Shown here piece after piece: positions 7,666 through 15,595 of a stretch of 64,000 nt of DNA. Source of the stretch: Pseudonocardia hydrocarbonoxydans. GTDB lineage: Bacteria > Actinomycetota > Actinomycetes > Mycobacteriales > Pseudonocardiaceae. The stretch's first letter is position 1, and each line of letters opens with the position of its first letter. Under the pieces are notes generated by a model that saw nothing but the letters and a program-made list of their open reading frames with translations, was not told where the DNA came from and ran no database searches. Where the stretch lies: the NCBI RefSeq assembly GCF_006539565.1, contig NZ_BJNG01000036.1:1-64000 (forward strand), read 5' to 3'. The position numbers were made by a program, and so were the translations under genes.

Positions 7666-8628
7666 GTGGTGGCCGGGCTCCTCGCCGCGCTCGAACGGCG
7701 GATCGTCGGAGCCCTGCAGGTCGACGGGCGCGCGCCGTGGGAGCGGATCGCCGCGGTCCTCGGTGAGCCCGAGGGCGCCGTGGCCCGGCACGGTCCCGCG
7801 CTCCTCGCCGAGGGCGGGGTGCAGGTCGTCGGCGTGCCCGCCCCGCAGGCCGGCACCGTGGTGCACCTGCGCTGCGGGCCGGGCCAGGAGCGGGTGGCCG
7901 CCCTCGCGCTGGCCCGCCGCGCCGACACCCACTGGGTGCACCTGCTGGCCGGACCCGCCGGCGCGGTCGCCGAGATCGGCTGCCCGCCCGAACGCCTGGC
8001 GCGCCTGGTCGGCGACGAGCTGCCGCGTTTGCCCGGGCTCGTCGAGGCCGCCGCGAGCACGGTGCTGCGCCACGTCCGCACCGAGGACGAGTGGCGGCCC
8101 GGACTGCTGGGCCCCGAGGAGTCCGAGGCGCTGACCGAGCACCTGCCCCCGCCGGGGGACGCGCCGCTGGGCGAGGTCAAGACGCTGGGCCCGGCCGACC
8201 GCATGCTGCTCACCGCCCTGCAGTTCGACGCCCGGCGCGGCGACGACGAGCTGGCCGAGGTCACCGGGCTCTCGCGCAGCGCCGTCCCGCGGCGGATCGA
8301 CCGGCTGCGCCGCGACGGACGGCTGCGCATCCGCGTCGTCGTCGACCCGGCCCGGCTCGGGTTCGGGGTGCGCGCCGTGCTCCGGGCGTCGGCCGCGCCG
8401 CGTGACGTCGCGGCCGTCGCCGCCGGGCTGCGCCGCGAGCCGTGGGTGCTGCGGGCGTGCCGGGTCACCGGTGACCGCCCGCTGCTGGCGGAGGTCGCCG
8501 TCCCCGGGGTCGACGCCCTGCACGACCTCACCACCGACGCCGCCTGGCTCGACCGCGTCACCGCCCTCGACACCGCCGTCGTGGTGGGCACGCTCAAGGA
8601 CGGCGGCCTGTTCACCCCGCCGGACTGA
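7666..8628 (+). CDS. Lrp/AsnC-type transcriptional regulator with two tandem AsnC units
   Basis: The 320-residue protein is twice the usual Lrp/AsnC length. Each half has a winged-helix segment followed by a RAM-like alpha/beta ligand domain. The first begins ALERRIVGALQVDGRAPWER; the second begins at about residue 177 and includes LAEVTGLSRSAVPRRIDRLR. Lrp/AsnC proteins sense amino acids or related effectors. A fused duplicate would act as a built-in dimer. GTG 7666 follows a short purine-rich stretch. Nothing in the window shows its target; the SRPBCC/oxidoreductase pair just downstream is a candidate. Confidence 0.82.
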   Translation: MVAGLLAALERRIVGALQVDGRAPWERIAAVLGEPEGAVARHGPALLAEGGVQVVGVPAPQAGTVVHLRCGPGQERVAALALARRADTHWVHLLAGPAGAVAEIGCPPERLARLVGDELPRLPGLVEAAASTVLRHVRTEDEWRPGLLGPEESEALTEHLPPPGDAPLGEVKTLGPADRMLLTALQFDARRGDDELAEVTGLSRSAVPRRIDRLRRDGRLRIRVVVDPARLGFGVRAVLRASAAPRDVAAVAAGLRREPWVLRACRVTGDRPLLAEVAVPGVDALHDLTTDAAWLDRVTALDTAVVVGTLKDGGLFTPPD

Positions 8629-8683
8629 CGGGGTCGTCCGCTACTAGGTTCGTCGGCGATACCCAACTCACGGGGGAGTGCGG

Positions 8684-9178
8684 ATGACGGACGCGGACAC
8701 GCCGGTGGTGGAGGGGCGCGTGCACGTCGCCGCCCCGCCGGAGCGGGTGTGGGAGCTGGTCAGCGACATCCACCTCATCGCCTCGATCAGCTCCGAGCTG
8801 CAGGAGGTGTCCTGGCTCGGCGACGTGGCCGAACCGGCCGTGGGATGCCGGTTCCGGGGCCGCAGCCGGCACCCGGCCGTCGGCGAGTGGACCACCACCT
8901 CGCACGTCGTCGCCTGCGAAGCGCCGCGGGTGTTCGGCTGGGACGTCGGGCTGCCGGAGCGCCCGACCGCGAGCTGGTGCTTCGAGCTCACGGCCCGCGA
9001 CGGCGGCACCGAGCTGCGCCAGTGGGCGCGGATGGGCCCCGGACCGTCGAACCTCGACGCGGCGATCGCGGCGATGCCGGAGAAGGCGGAGCGGATCGTC
9101 GCCGGGCGGCTGCGCGAATGGCAGGCCGGGATCGACGCGAACCTGGTGGCGATCAAGGAGCGGGCCGAGCGCCGGTGA
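8684..9178 (+). CDS. SRPBCC family protein
   Basis: The ~164-residue START-like protein reads GRVHVAAPPERVWELVSDI, then GCRFRGRSRHPAVGEWTTTS, a strand with TASWCFELTARDGGTELRQW, and a terminal helix with EWQAGIDANLVAIKERAE. I prefer ATG 8684 over the in-frame GTG 8678 because the GGGGGAG ribosome-binding sequence abuts 8678 directly. The F420-type oxidoreductase begins within its stop (GTGA), so the two are co-translated. This suggests a binding protein acting on the same substrate. Confidence 0.8.
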   Translation: MTDADTPVVEGRVHVAAPPERVWELVSDIHLIASISSELQEVSWLGDVAEPAVGCRFRGRSRHPAVGEWTTTSHVVACEAPRVFGWDVGLPERPTASWCFELTARDGGTELRQWARMGPGPSNLDAAIAAMPEKAERIVAGRLREWQAGIDANLVAIKERAERR

Positions 9179-10215
9179 GGACCGCGACGACGGTCGAGGC
9201 GTCGGGCGGCGACTGGCGCGAGACCGTCGAGTTCGTGGTGGAGGCCGAGCGCATCGGCCTCGACATGTGCTGGGTCGCCGAGGCGTGGGGGTCCGACGCG
9301 CCGTCCGCACTGGGGTACCTCGCCGCGCGCACGTCGCGGATCGGGCTCGGGTCCGGGGTCGTGCAGGTCGGCACGCGCAGTCCCGTGCTGCTCGCGCAGA
9401 CCGCGCTGACGCTGGCCGACATGTCCGGCGGCCGGTTCGTCCTGGGCCTGGGCAGCTCCGGGCCGCAGGTGATCGAGGGGCTGCACGGCGTCCCGTTCGC
9501 GCACCCGCTGGGGCGCACCCGCGAGACCGTCGCGGTGATCCGGTCGGTGTTCGCGGGGGAGCGGGTGGCCCACGACGGGCGACACGTCCGCATCCCGCTG
9601 CCCGGCGGCGACGGGCGCCCGATGCGCACCTCCACGGCGCCGAACCCGGACATCCCGATCTACCTCGCCACGCTGTCGCCGCGGATGCTGGAGCTCACCG
9701 GGGAGGTCGCCGACGGGTGGCTGGGCACCAGCTTCGTGCCCGAGGGCGCCGCCGCCTACCTCGACCCGCTGCGCGCCGGGGCCGCCGCGGCCGGCCGGAC
9801 CCTCGCCGACCTCGACCTCTGCCAGGGCGCGGAGGTGGCCTTCGCCGCCGACGAGCGCGAGCTGGCCGCGATGGTCGACGCCCGGCGCCCCGGCCTGGCC
9901 TTCAGCCTCGGCGGCATGGGCACGGCGACGTCGAACTTCTACTTCGACGCCTACCGCCGGCAGGGGTGGGGGGAGCGGGCCGACCGCGTCCGTGCGCTGT
10001 GGCTGGCCGGTGACCGCGCGGGCGCCGCCGCGGCCGTCGACGAGGAGATGGTGCTCGGCACCACGCTGATCGGCACCGAGGACGGCGTGCGCGCCCGGCT
10101 CGCGGCGTGGCGCGACGCCGGCGTCACCACGGTGCGGCTCTACCCCGCGGGCGACACCCTCGACGCCCGCCTGGAGACCCTCGGCCGGGCCGTCGACCTG
10201 GTGCGGGCGCTCTGA
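9175..10215 (+). CDS. LLM-class (F420-type) flavin-dependent oxidoreductase
   Basis: The 346-residue TIM-barrel protein has luciferase-like monooxygenase features: VEFVVEAERIGLDMCWVAEA, TSRIGLGSGVVQVGTRSP, LADMSGGRFVLGLGSSGPQV with the GLGSSG cofactor loop, and a late LIGTEDGVRARLAAWRDAGV. In F420-producing actinobacteria this subgroup usually uses coenzyme F420, although FMN cannot be excluded. The protein starts directly in the first beta/alpha unit, so the canonical first beta strand is short. GTG 9175 overlaps the upstream stop. Confidence 0.88.
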   Translation: MRTATTVEASGGDWRETVEFVVEAERIGLDMCWVAEAWGSDAPSALGYLAARTSRIGLGSGVVQVGTRSPVLLAQTALTLADMSGGRFVLGLGSSGPQVIEGLHGVPFAHPLGRTRETVAVIRSVFAGERVAHDGRHVRIPLPGGDGRPMRTSTAPNPDIPIYLATLSPRMLELTGEVADGWLGTSFVPEGAAAYLDPLRAGAAAAGRTLADLDLCQGAEVAFAADERELAAMVDARRPGLAFSLGGMGTATSNFYFDAYRRQGWGERADRVRALWLAGDRAGAAAAVDEEMVLGTTLIGTEDGVRARLAAWRDAGVTTVRLYPAGDTLDARLETLGRAVDLVRAL

Positions 10216-10230
10216 CCGGTCCGCGACCCG

Positions 10231-10290
10231 GGACGGGGGACTCGCGCGCGGGGGACGGGGGACTCGCGCGCGTGGGACGGGGGACTCGTG
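10231..10290. repeat. Three copies of a 22-bp direct repeat
   Basis: The core CGGGGGACTCG begins at 10234, 10256 and 10278, exactly 22 bp apart; the first two copies continue CGCGCG. The array fills the gap between the oxidoreductase stop and the end of the convergent DUF1990 gene. The same core with the same 22-bp period recurs in cobB at 27191. Confidence 0.85.
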
Positions 10291-10293
10291 GGG

Positions 10294-11049
10294 TCAGCGG
10301 CCGGGGTGCACCACGTGGATCTCGGCCCACGTCGCGCGGTCCGGCGGGGCGCCGGTGGGCACCCGGACCAGGCCGTCGGCGTCGGGGGCGGGCGGGTCGG
10401 GCGGGTGCGGGAGGCGGTCGGCCAGGCGCGCCAGCGCGGCCCGGTAGAAGCGGAGCTGGGTGTGCCGGCCGAACATCGAGAACCCGGCGCGGAAGAGCGG
10501 GTTGCGGATCTCGGACCGCCGCGAGTAGGCGTCGATGCGGAACTCGACGCGGCCCGTCGTCAGGTCCTTGACGATCTCGTAGGTCAACCGGCCCTGTTCC
10601 AGGTGCCCGTCCAGGGTCTGGTACGCCCACCCGACGACGCGCTCCGGACCGTCGGCGCCCGCCCGCACCTCGTCGAGCTCGGCGGTGATGCGCACGCCCA
10701 TGTGGAACCGGAACATCGCGAACCTGCCCTGCAGCAGCATGTCGCGGCCCACCACGTCGGCCGGGTGGCGGTAGGCCGCGCGCAGCAGTGCGGGGTCGGT
10801 GAACTCGTAGCCGTTCACCAGCGCGTCGGCGGCCGCGACGATCCCGTCGGGCTCGGGTTCGCCGGGGGCCTCGTGCCCCAGCACCACCGTCCAGCGGTCC
10901 TGGTGCCAGCCGTCGGTGACGTGCGGGGGTGCGAGTGCCTCGTCGTAGTTCACGGAGCGGGTGGCCAGGTCGTCGACGACGGCCGCGAGGTCGGGGGCGT
11001 TCAGCGCGGGGCTCCGGTGGATCTCACGCGGAACGGGTACCCCGTACAT
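10294..11049 (-). CDS. DUF1990-like protein
   Basis: The ~251-residue protein's C-terminal half resembles DUF1990: VVGWAYQTLDGHLEQGRLTY, then a strand VEFRIDAYSRRSEIRNPLFR and a helix FGRHTQLRFYRAAL. It has a VNYDEALAPP motif near its N terminus. DUF1990 proteins are alpha/beta proteins of unknown function. ATG 11049 was chosen over 11082; it lies 1 bp from the GTG of a divergent gene of the same broad family, so one start may be mis-assigned or the transcripts may be leaderless. Confidence 0.72.
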   Translation of the reverse strand: MYGVPVPREIHRSPALNAPDLAAVVDDLATRSVNYDEALAPPHVTDGWHQDRWTVVLGHEAPGEPEPDGIVAAADALVNGYEFTDPALLRAAYRHPADVVGRDMLLQGRFAMFRFHMGVRITAELDEVRAGADGPERVVGWAYQTLDGHLEQGRLTYEIVKDLTTGRVEFRIDAYSRRSEIRNPLFRAGFSMFGRHTQLRFYRAALARLADRLPHPPDPPAPDADGLVRVPTGAPPDRATWAEIHVVHPGR

Positions 11050-11050
11050 C

Positions 11051-11797
11051 GTGTTCCTACTCGGCCGGCCCGCGCCCGGCACCCACCTGCACCGCGTCGA
11101 CCATCTGCTGCGCTGGCCACTCGGTATCGCCCGGGTCCTGGCCTACCGGATCCCCGGCTACGGCCCCCCGCTGACCCGCACCGAGGCCGCGGGCGACGCC
11201 GGGGACCTGCCCGCCCCCGTGCCGCCGGAGGTCCGCGCCGCCGACGTCCAGTACGTGGCCGACGGGACGGGGGCGCTGCTGCACCGCCGCTACTCCGTGG
11301 TCGTCGACGGCGCCGACCGCGGTCCGGAGGTGCTGATGGCCGAGCTGTCGCGCGACCCGAACTGCGCGGTCCCCGACGCCGCGGTGTTCCAGCGCAGCGT
11401 GGGTGCCGACGGGCCGATGCGGCTGCGCGACGAGTGGCTGATCCGGATGCCCGCTCCCTGGGACGGGCCGGTGCGCGTCATCGCGGTGACCCCGTCGTCG
11501 TTCCGGTTCGCCACGCTGGAGGGGCACCTGGAGGCGGGCCAGATCGAGTTCCGGGCCGCGGTCCGCCCCGACGGCGCGCTGTCGTTCGAGATCGAGTCCT
11601 GGGCCCGCCCCGGTGACCTGGCGGCCCACCTGCTCTACAACCGGCTGCCGCTGGCCAAGGAGATCCAGCTGATGGTGTGGGCGCGCACCTGCACCGCGGT
11701 GGCCGAGCTGGTCGGCGGCACGCCGCGCGACGGGGTGACGGCGGCGACCCGCGTCGTCGACGGAGCGGCACTCGACGCGCTCCCGCCGGGGGTCTAG
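11051..11797 (+). CDS. DUF1990-like protein (divergent partner)
   Basis: The ~248-residue protein has a basic, hydrophobic N-terminal helix (RVDHLLRWPLGIARVLAYRI), an HRRYSVVVDGADRGPEVLM segment, RMPAPWDGPVRVI, and a DUF1990-like C-terminal part: FRFATLEGHLEAGQIEFRA, FEIESWARPGD, HLLYNRLPLAKEIQLMVW. Function unknown. GTG 11051 is the furthest start compatible with the leftward neighbour. The next gene (SDR) begins 14 bp after its stop, so they are probably co-transcribed. Confidence 0.72.
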   Translation: MFLLGRPAPGTHLHRVDHLLRWPLGIARVLAYRIPGYGPPLTRTEAAGDAGDLPAPVPPEVRAADVQYVADGTGALLHRRYSVVVDGADRGPEVLMAELSRDPNCAVPDAAVFQRSVGADGPMRLRDEWLIRMPAPWDGPVRVIAVTPSSFRFATLEGHLEAGQIEFRAAVRPDGALSFEIESWARPGDLAAHLLYNRLPLAKEIQLMVWARTCTAVAELVGGTPRDGVTAATRVVDGAALDALPPGV

Positions 11798-11811
11798 GGA
11801 AGGCTGGGGCC

Positions 11812-12735
11812 GTGCTCGCCACCGCTCTGGACACCCTGCTCGACCGCACCGTCGTCCCCGGCTACTCGCGGCTGGGCTACCTCGCCCGCTCGGCGACGTG
11901 GTCCGGTCCGCGGGCCGACCCGGCGCCCGGTGCCCTGGCCGGGCGCGTCGCACTGGTCACGGGCGGGGGCGGCGGGCTGGGGCTCGCCACCGTCACCGGG
12001 CTGGCGCGCCTGGGCGCCACCGTGCACCTGGTCGTGCGCGACGAGGGACGCGGCGCGGCCGCCCGCGACCGGGTCGAGGCCGCCGTGCCCGGGGCCGACC
12101 TGCACCTCACCCGGTGCGACGTCGCCGACCTCGACGACGTGCGCCGCGCCGCCGACGTGCTCGCCGCCGCCCGCCCCGACCTGCTGGTGCACAACGCCGG
12201 CGTGCTGCCGCCCGCGCGGACGGTGACCCCGCAGGGCCACGAGCTGTGCCTCGCCACGCACGTCCTGGGACCGCACCTGCTCACCCGGCGGCTCGCCGGG
12301 GCCCTGCGCGAGCGGGGCGGCCGGGTGCTGTGGATCTCCTCGGGCGGCATGTACGCCCAGCGGCTGAGGGCCGACGAGCCGGTGCCCTACGACGGCACCA
12401 CCGCCTACGCCCGCACCAAGCGGATGCAGGTGGTGCTGTCCGGGCTCTGGGCGCGCGAGCTGGACTCCCACGCCGTGCACCCCGGCTGGGCCGACACCCC
12501 GGGGCTGGCCGAGTCGCTGCCCGCCTTCGGTCGGTTGCTCGGCCCGGTGCTGCGCACCGCGGAGCAGGGCGCCGACACCGCCGTCTGGCTGGCCGCGGCC
12601 CCCGCCGCCGTCGCGGGGACCGGGCGGTTCTGGCACGACCGCCGCCCGCGCCCGGAGCACTACGTGCCCTGGACGCGGGAGACCCCCGCGGACCGTGACG
12701 CCCTGTGGGCCCGCGTCGAGGCGCTCACCAGCTGA
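11812..12735 (+). CDS. Short-chain dehydrogenase/reductase (SDR)
   Basis: The 307-residue protein begins with a ~40-residue leader and then has the Rossmann cofactor loop VTGGGGGLGLATV (about residues 49-61), the NAG motif LLVHNAGVLPPA, and the active-site pair YARTK (Y-x-x-x-K). A catalytic Ser is present in LWISSGGMYA. It most resembles retinol-dehydrogenase/DHRS-12-like SDRs of actinobacteria. The substrate cannot be deduced. It is downstream of the DUF1990-like gene, and its last 11 nt overlap the end of the convergent P450 gene. Confidence 0.86.
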   Translation: MLATALDTLLDRTVVPGYSRLGYLARSATWSGPRADPAPGALAGRVALVTGGGGGLGLATVTGLARLGATVHLVVRDEGRGAAARDRVEAAVPGADLHLTRCDVADLDDVRRAADVLAAARPDLLVHNAGVLPPARTVTPQGHELCLATHVLGPHLLTRRLAGALRERGGRVLWISSGGMYAQRLRADEPVPYDGTTAYARTKRMQVVLSGLWARELDSHAVHPGWADTPGLAESLPAFGRLLGPVLRTAEQGADTAVWLAAAPAAVAGTGRFWHDRRPRPEHYVPWTRETPADRDALWARVEALTS

Positions 12736-13912
12736 GCAGCAGCTCCTCCGGCCCGCGGACCAGCGCGCCCGTGCGCCACGGCACGTCGGCGGGGTCGACG
12801 GCCAGGCGCAGGTCGGGGAACGCGGCGAGCAGCGAGCCGACCGCCTCCTGCAGCTCCATGCGGGCCAGCTGGGCGCCCAGGCAGTGGTGCAGCCCGTGCC
12901 CGAACGCGACGTGGCGGTTCTCGGCGCGGTCGAGCACGAGCGTGTCGGGGTTCTCGAACGCCTCGGGGTCGCGGTTGGCCGCGGCGACCGACACCACCAC
13001 GGCGTCGCCCGCGCGCACCGTGCCCCCGGCCAGCTCGACGTCCTCGGTCGCGATCCGCGGGAACCCCGCGGACGCGCCGAGGGGCAGGTAGCGCAGCAGC
13101 TCCTCGACCCCGCGGGCCACGGCACCGGGCCCGGACCGCAGCGCCTCCCCGCGGTCGGGGCGGGTGAGCAGCGCGAACACGATGTTGCCGATCATGTTCA
13201 TGGTGGTCTCGTGCCCGGCGACGAGGATGCCGACGCCGAGCCCGACCAGCTCGCGCTCGCTGAGCGCGTCGCCGTCGTCGCGGGCGACGACCAGCGCGCC
13301 GAGCAGGTCGTCGGTCGGCTCCTCCCGGCGGCGGGCGACGAGCCCGGCCATGTAGGCGAGCAGCGCGTCGCGGGCCCGCGTGCGCTGCGCGGGCGACATG
13401 CCGGTCGTGGACAGCGCGGCGTCGGCCCCGGCGCGGAAGACGTCGCGGTCGGCCACCGGCACCCCGAGCAGCTCGCAGATGATGGTGACGGGCAGCGGGA
13501 CCGACAGGTGCGCCACCAGGTCGGCCGGGGGCCCCGCGGCGCGCATGCCGTCGAGCAGCTCCGCGGTGAGCGCGGCCGCCCGCGGGCGCAGCGCCTCGAC
13601 CCGGCGCACGGTGAACGCCCTGGCCACGAGCTTGCGCAACCGGGTGTGCTCGGGGGCGTCCATGTTGAGGATCGACGCCGGCTCGTGGTCGATCTCGGGA
13701 CGCACGCGCGGCACGTCGGCCCCGACGGTCGCCGCGCGGCTGAACCGCGGGTCGGCCAGCACGGTGCGGACGTCGTCGAGGCGGGTGGCCAGCCAGGCCT
13801 CGCCGCCGTAGGGCAGGGCGACGCGGGCGAGCGGCTCCTCGCGCCGCAGGCGCGCGTAGCGCGGGTCGAACGTCAGGCCGTCGGGCTCGGCGAACGGGTA
13901 GGTCGTGGTCAT
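12725..13912 (-). CDS. Cytochrome P450
   Basis: The 395-residue class I bacterial P450 has MDAPEHTRLRKLVARAFTVR (C-helix region), the oxygen-binding I-helix motif AGHETT, an ExxR helix (EELLRYLP), and the haem-binding loop FGHGLHHCLGAQLA with Cys344 as thiolate ligand. It probably uses ferredoxin and ferredoxin reductase encoded elsewhere. The substrate is unknown. A strong palindrome (13924-13945) ends 12 bp upstream of the ATG and is followed by a tetR gene on the same strand, so repression by that regulator is likely. Confidence 0.93.
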   Translation of the reverse strand: MTTTYPFAEPDGLTFDPRYARLRREEPLARVALPYGGEAWLATRLDDVRTVLADPRFSRAATVGADVPRVRPEIDHEPASILNMDAPEHTRLRKLVARAFTVRRVEALRPRAAALTAELLDGMRAAGPPADLVAHLSVPLPVTIICELLGVPVADRDVFRAGADAALSTTGMSPAQRTRARDALLAYMAGLVARRREEPTDDLLGALVVARDDGDALSERELVGLGVGILVAGHETTMNMIGNIVFALLTRPDRGEALRSGPGAVARGVEELLRYLPLGASAGFPRIATEDVELAGGTVRAGDAVVVSVAAANRDPEAFENPDTLVLDRAENRHVAFGHGLHHCLGAQLARMELQEAVGSLLAAFPDLRLAVDPADVPWRTGALVRGPEELLLSW

Positions 13913-13923
13913 CTCGCACCCCC

Positions 13924-13945
13924 GTAGTAAGCAGTCGCTTACTAC
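13924..13945. promoter_or_regulatory. TetR-type operator palindrome upstream of P450
   Basis: A perfect inverted repeat: GTAGTAAGC, 4-nt spacer AGTC, GCTTACTAC. It lies between the P450 start (13912) and the tetR stop (13974). Size and symmetry are typical of TetR-family operators. The inner core GTAAGC-N4-GCTTAC recurs at 48761 before the second P450. Confidence 0.75.
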
Positions 13946-13973
13946 GCAACGCTAACCATGTGGGGCCGGTGGG

Positions 13974-14510
13974 TCAACCGTCGAGCAGCGCGCGGGCCCC
14001 CCGCAGGACGTGGGCGACGACGGCCGCGTCCGAGGCGCCGATCTCCGCGCGGGTCTGGCTCAGCCCGAGCAGCCAGGCGAGCAGCAGCGAGGCGCGCAGC
14101 TCGGCCTCGACGGGGTCGGCGGTGCCCGCGAGGGCGGCGAACGCGGCCCGGTAGGCGGTGCCCAGCTCGGTGCGCACGGCCTCGGCCGCCCGCCCCTCCG
14201 AGCGCAGCACGGCGAAGAACATCGCCGAGCCGGGGGCGTCGTCGAACATCGTCGCGAGGATCCGCTCCAGCAACGTCTCCGGCGGGCCCTCCGACAGCGG
14301 GGCCAGCGCCTGCTCGGTGACGGCCTCGGCGAACAGCGCCTCCTTGTTGCCGAAGTAGCGGAACAGCAGCGCCTGGTTCACCCCGGCCCGGTCGGCCACG
14401 CCGCGCACGGTCGTGCCGTCGTAGCCGCGCTCGGCGAACAGCTCGCGCGCGGCGCGGAGCAGGGCTCCGCGGGTGGCGGCGGCGTCACGGGGGCGCGGGG
14501 CGGACGTCAT
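13974..14510 (-). CDS. TetR/AcrR family transcriptional regulator
   Basis: The 178-residue protein has an N-terminal TetR helix-turn-helix: AARELFAERGYDGTTVRGVA, DRAGVNQALLFRYFGNKEAL, about residues 18-60. A helical ligand-binding domain follows (ATMFDDAPGSAMFFAVLRSE; LLLAWLLGLSQTRAEIG). It is encoded immediately upstream of, and on the same strand as, the P450 gene. The palindrome at 13924 lies between the two genes, so it probably represses the P450 and possibly the second P450 at 48.8 kb, which has a matching site. Confidence 0.92.
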   Translation of the reverse strand: MTSAPRPRDAAATRGALLRAARELFAERGYDGTTVRGVADRAGVNQALLFRYFGNKEALFAEAVTEQALAPLSEGPPETLLERILATMFDDAPGSAMFFAVLRSEGRAAEAVRTELGTAYRAAFAALAGTADPVEAELRASLLLAWLLGLSQTRAEIGASDAAVVAHVLRGARALLDG

Positions 14511-14593
14511 CGGCGGCTCGCAGTCGTCGGGTCGGCCGATCAGACCACACCGGTGCCGCGTGTGGGCCACGGCTCCCCGGGGTAGGCACCCGC

Positions 14594-15157
14594 ATGCCCG
14601 ATTTCGACGACCAGTCCGCCGCCCCCGACCTGGGCGCCGCGGTGCAGCTCGACAACGCCGAGACCCTCGAGGGCGCCGCGGGCGGCCCCGACGCCCTCGA
14701 CGCCGGGTACGTGCCGCCGGACCGTCCCTACGCCCTCGACGACGACGCCCACGAGACCCTCGACGAGCGCCTCGCCGCGGAGCGTCCCGAGGACTCCGCC
14801 GACGCCCAGGCCGACCGCACCGGGCGGCTGACCGCCGCGGCCGGGGGCGACGACACGGCCGCCACCGACGTCGGCGTCGACGGCGGCGCGGCGTCCGCGG
14901 AGGAGGCGGCGGTGCACGACGTCGCGGCCGACACCCGGGTCGACGGCGAGCCGTCGGTCGCGGCCGACCCGTCGCTCGTCGACCCCGAGGTGGACGCCGA
15001 GATCGCCGACGCCGAGGACGCGAGGGTCCGGCGCGAGGCCACCCGCGACGCCGCGGCCACGCTCGACGACGCCGCGGCCACGCTCGATGACGCCGTGGAC
15101 GGGTCCGCCGTCGGGGCGTCGGGGCGCACGGACGCGGGCCCGTCCACCGGTCTGTGA
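14594..15157 (+). CDS. DUF5709 family protein
   Basis: The 187-residue, highly acidic and Ala/Asp-rich protein has the DUF5709 blocks DALDAGYVPPDRPYALD and ETLDERLAAERPED (about residues 36-72), followed by a low-complexity Asp/Ala-rich tail ending in repeats of AATLDDA. It is probably largely disordered. Function unknown; the family is actinobacterial. The short DUF5313 gene follows on the same strand. Confidence 0.8.
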   Translation: MPDFDDQSAAPDLGAAVQLDNAETLEGAAGGPDALDAGYVPPDRPYALDDDAHETLDERLAAERPEDSADAQADRTGRLTAAAGGDDTAATDVGVDGGAASAEEAAVHDVAADTRVDGEPSVAADPSLVDPEVDAEIADAEDARVRREATRDAAATLDDAAATLDDAVDGSAVGASGRTDAGPSTGL

Positions 15158-15207
15158 TTCCCGCCCGCGTCACGGCGCCGGGCCGCGCGGAGGAGGACGA
15201 TGGGGTC

Positions 15208-15594
15208 ATGACGATGCGCCGGCCCGGTCCGCTGTGGTGGCTCTGGTACGCCATGGGCGGCGGGCTGCCCACCCGGTACCGCGACTGGGTGCTGCACGAC
15301 GTCTCGACGCGGACGTGGGCGCTGCGGCAGCTGGCGCGCTCGGTCGTGCAGGTGGTGCCCTTCGGCATCGTGCTGGTGCTGGTGGTGCCCGGGGAGCTGT
15401 GGGTCCGGCTGGTGGCCGTGCTCGGCGGGGCGCTGGTGGGGCTGATCTACGCGGCGTCGTTCGTCCATCTGACGACCGAGCACCGTTCGGTCAAGGCGGG
15501 CTGGGAGCCGGGCCGGGCCGAGGCGGAGCGGGAGCGGCGTACGGCCCCCGAGCGGGAGGCCGCGGCGCGGCGCTACGAGGAGCGCTACCGCTGA
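15208..15594 (+). CDS. DUF5313 family small membrane protein
   Basis: The ~128-residue protein begins RRPGPLWWLWYAMGGGLPTR, then YRDWVLHDVSTRTWALRQLA, two adjacent membrane segments (about residues 45-85), and a charged C-terminal helix rich in Arg/Glu. This order fits actinobacterial DUF5313 proteins. AGGAGG at 15190-15195 precedes ATG 15208. Function unknown. It is convergent with the SsgA-like gene, with 1 bp between the stops. Confidence 0.8.
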   Translation: MTMRRPGPLWWLWYAMGGGLPTRYRDWVLHDVSTRTWALRQLARSVVQVVPFGIVLVLVVPGELWVRLVAVLGGALVGLIYAASFVHLTTEHRSVKAGWEPGRAEAERERRTAPEREAAARRYEERYR

Positions 15595-15595
15595 C

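Noticed and set aside
10231-10290. CRISPR-like array
   Set aside because: Only three 22-bp direct repeats without unique spacers of usual length and no cas genes.
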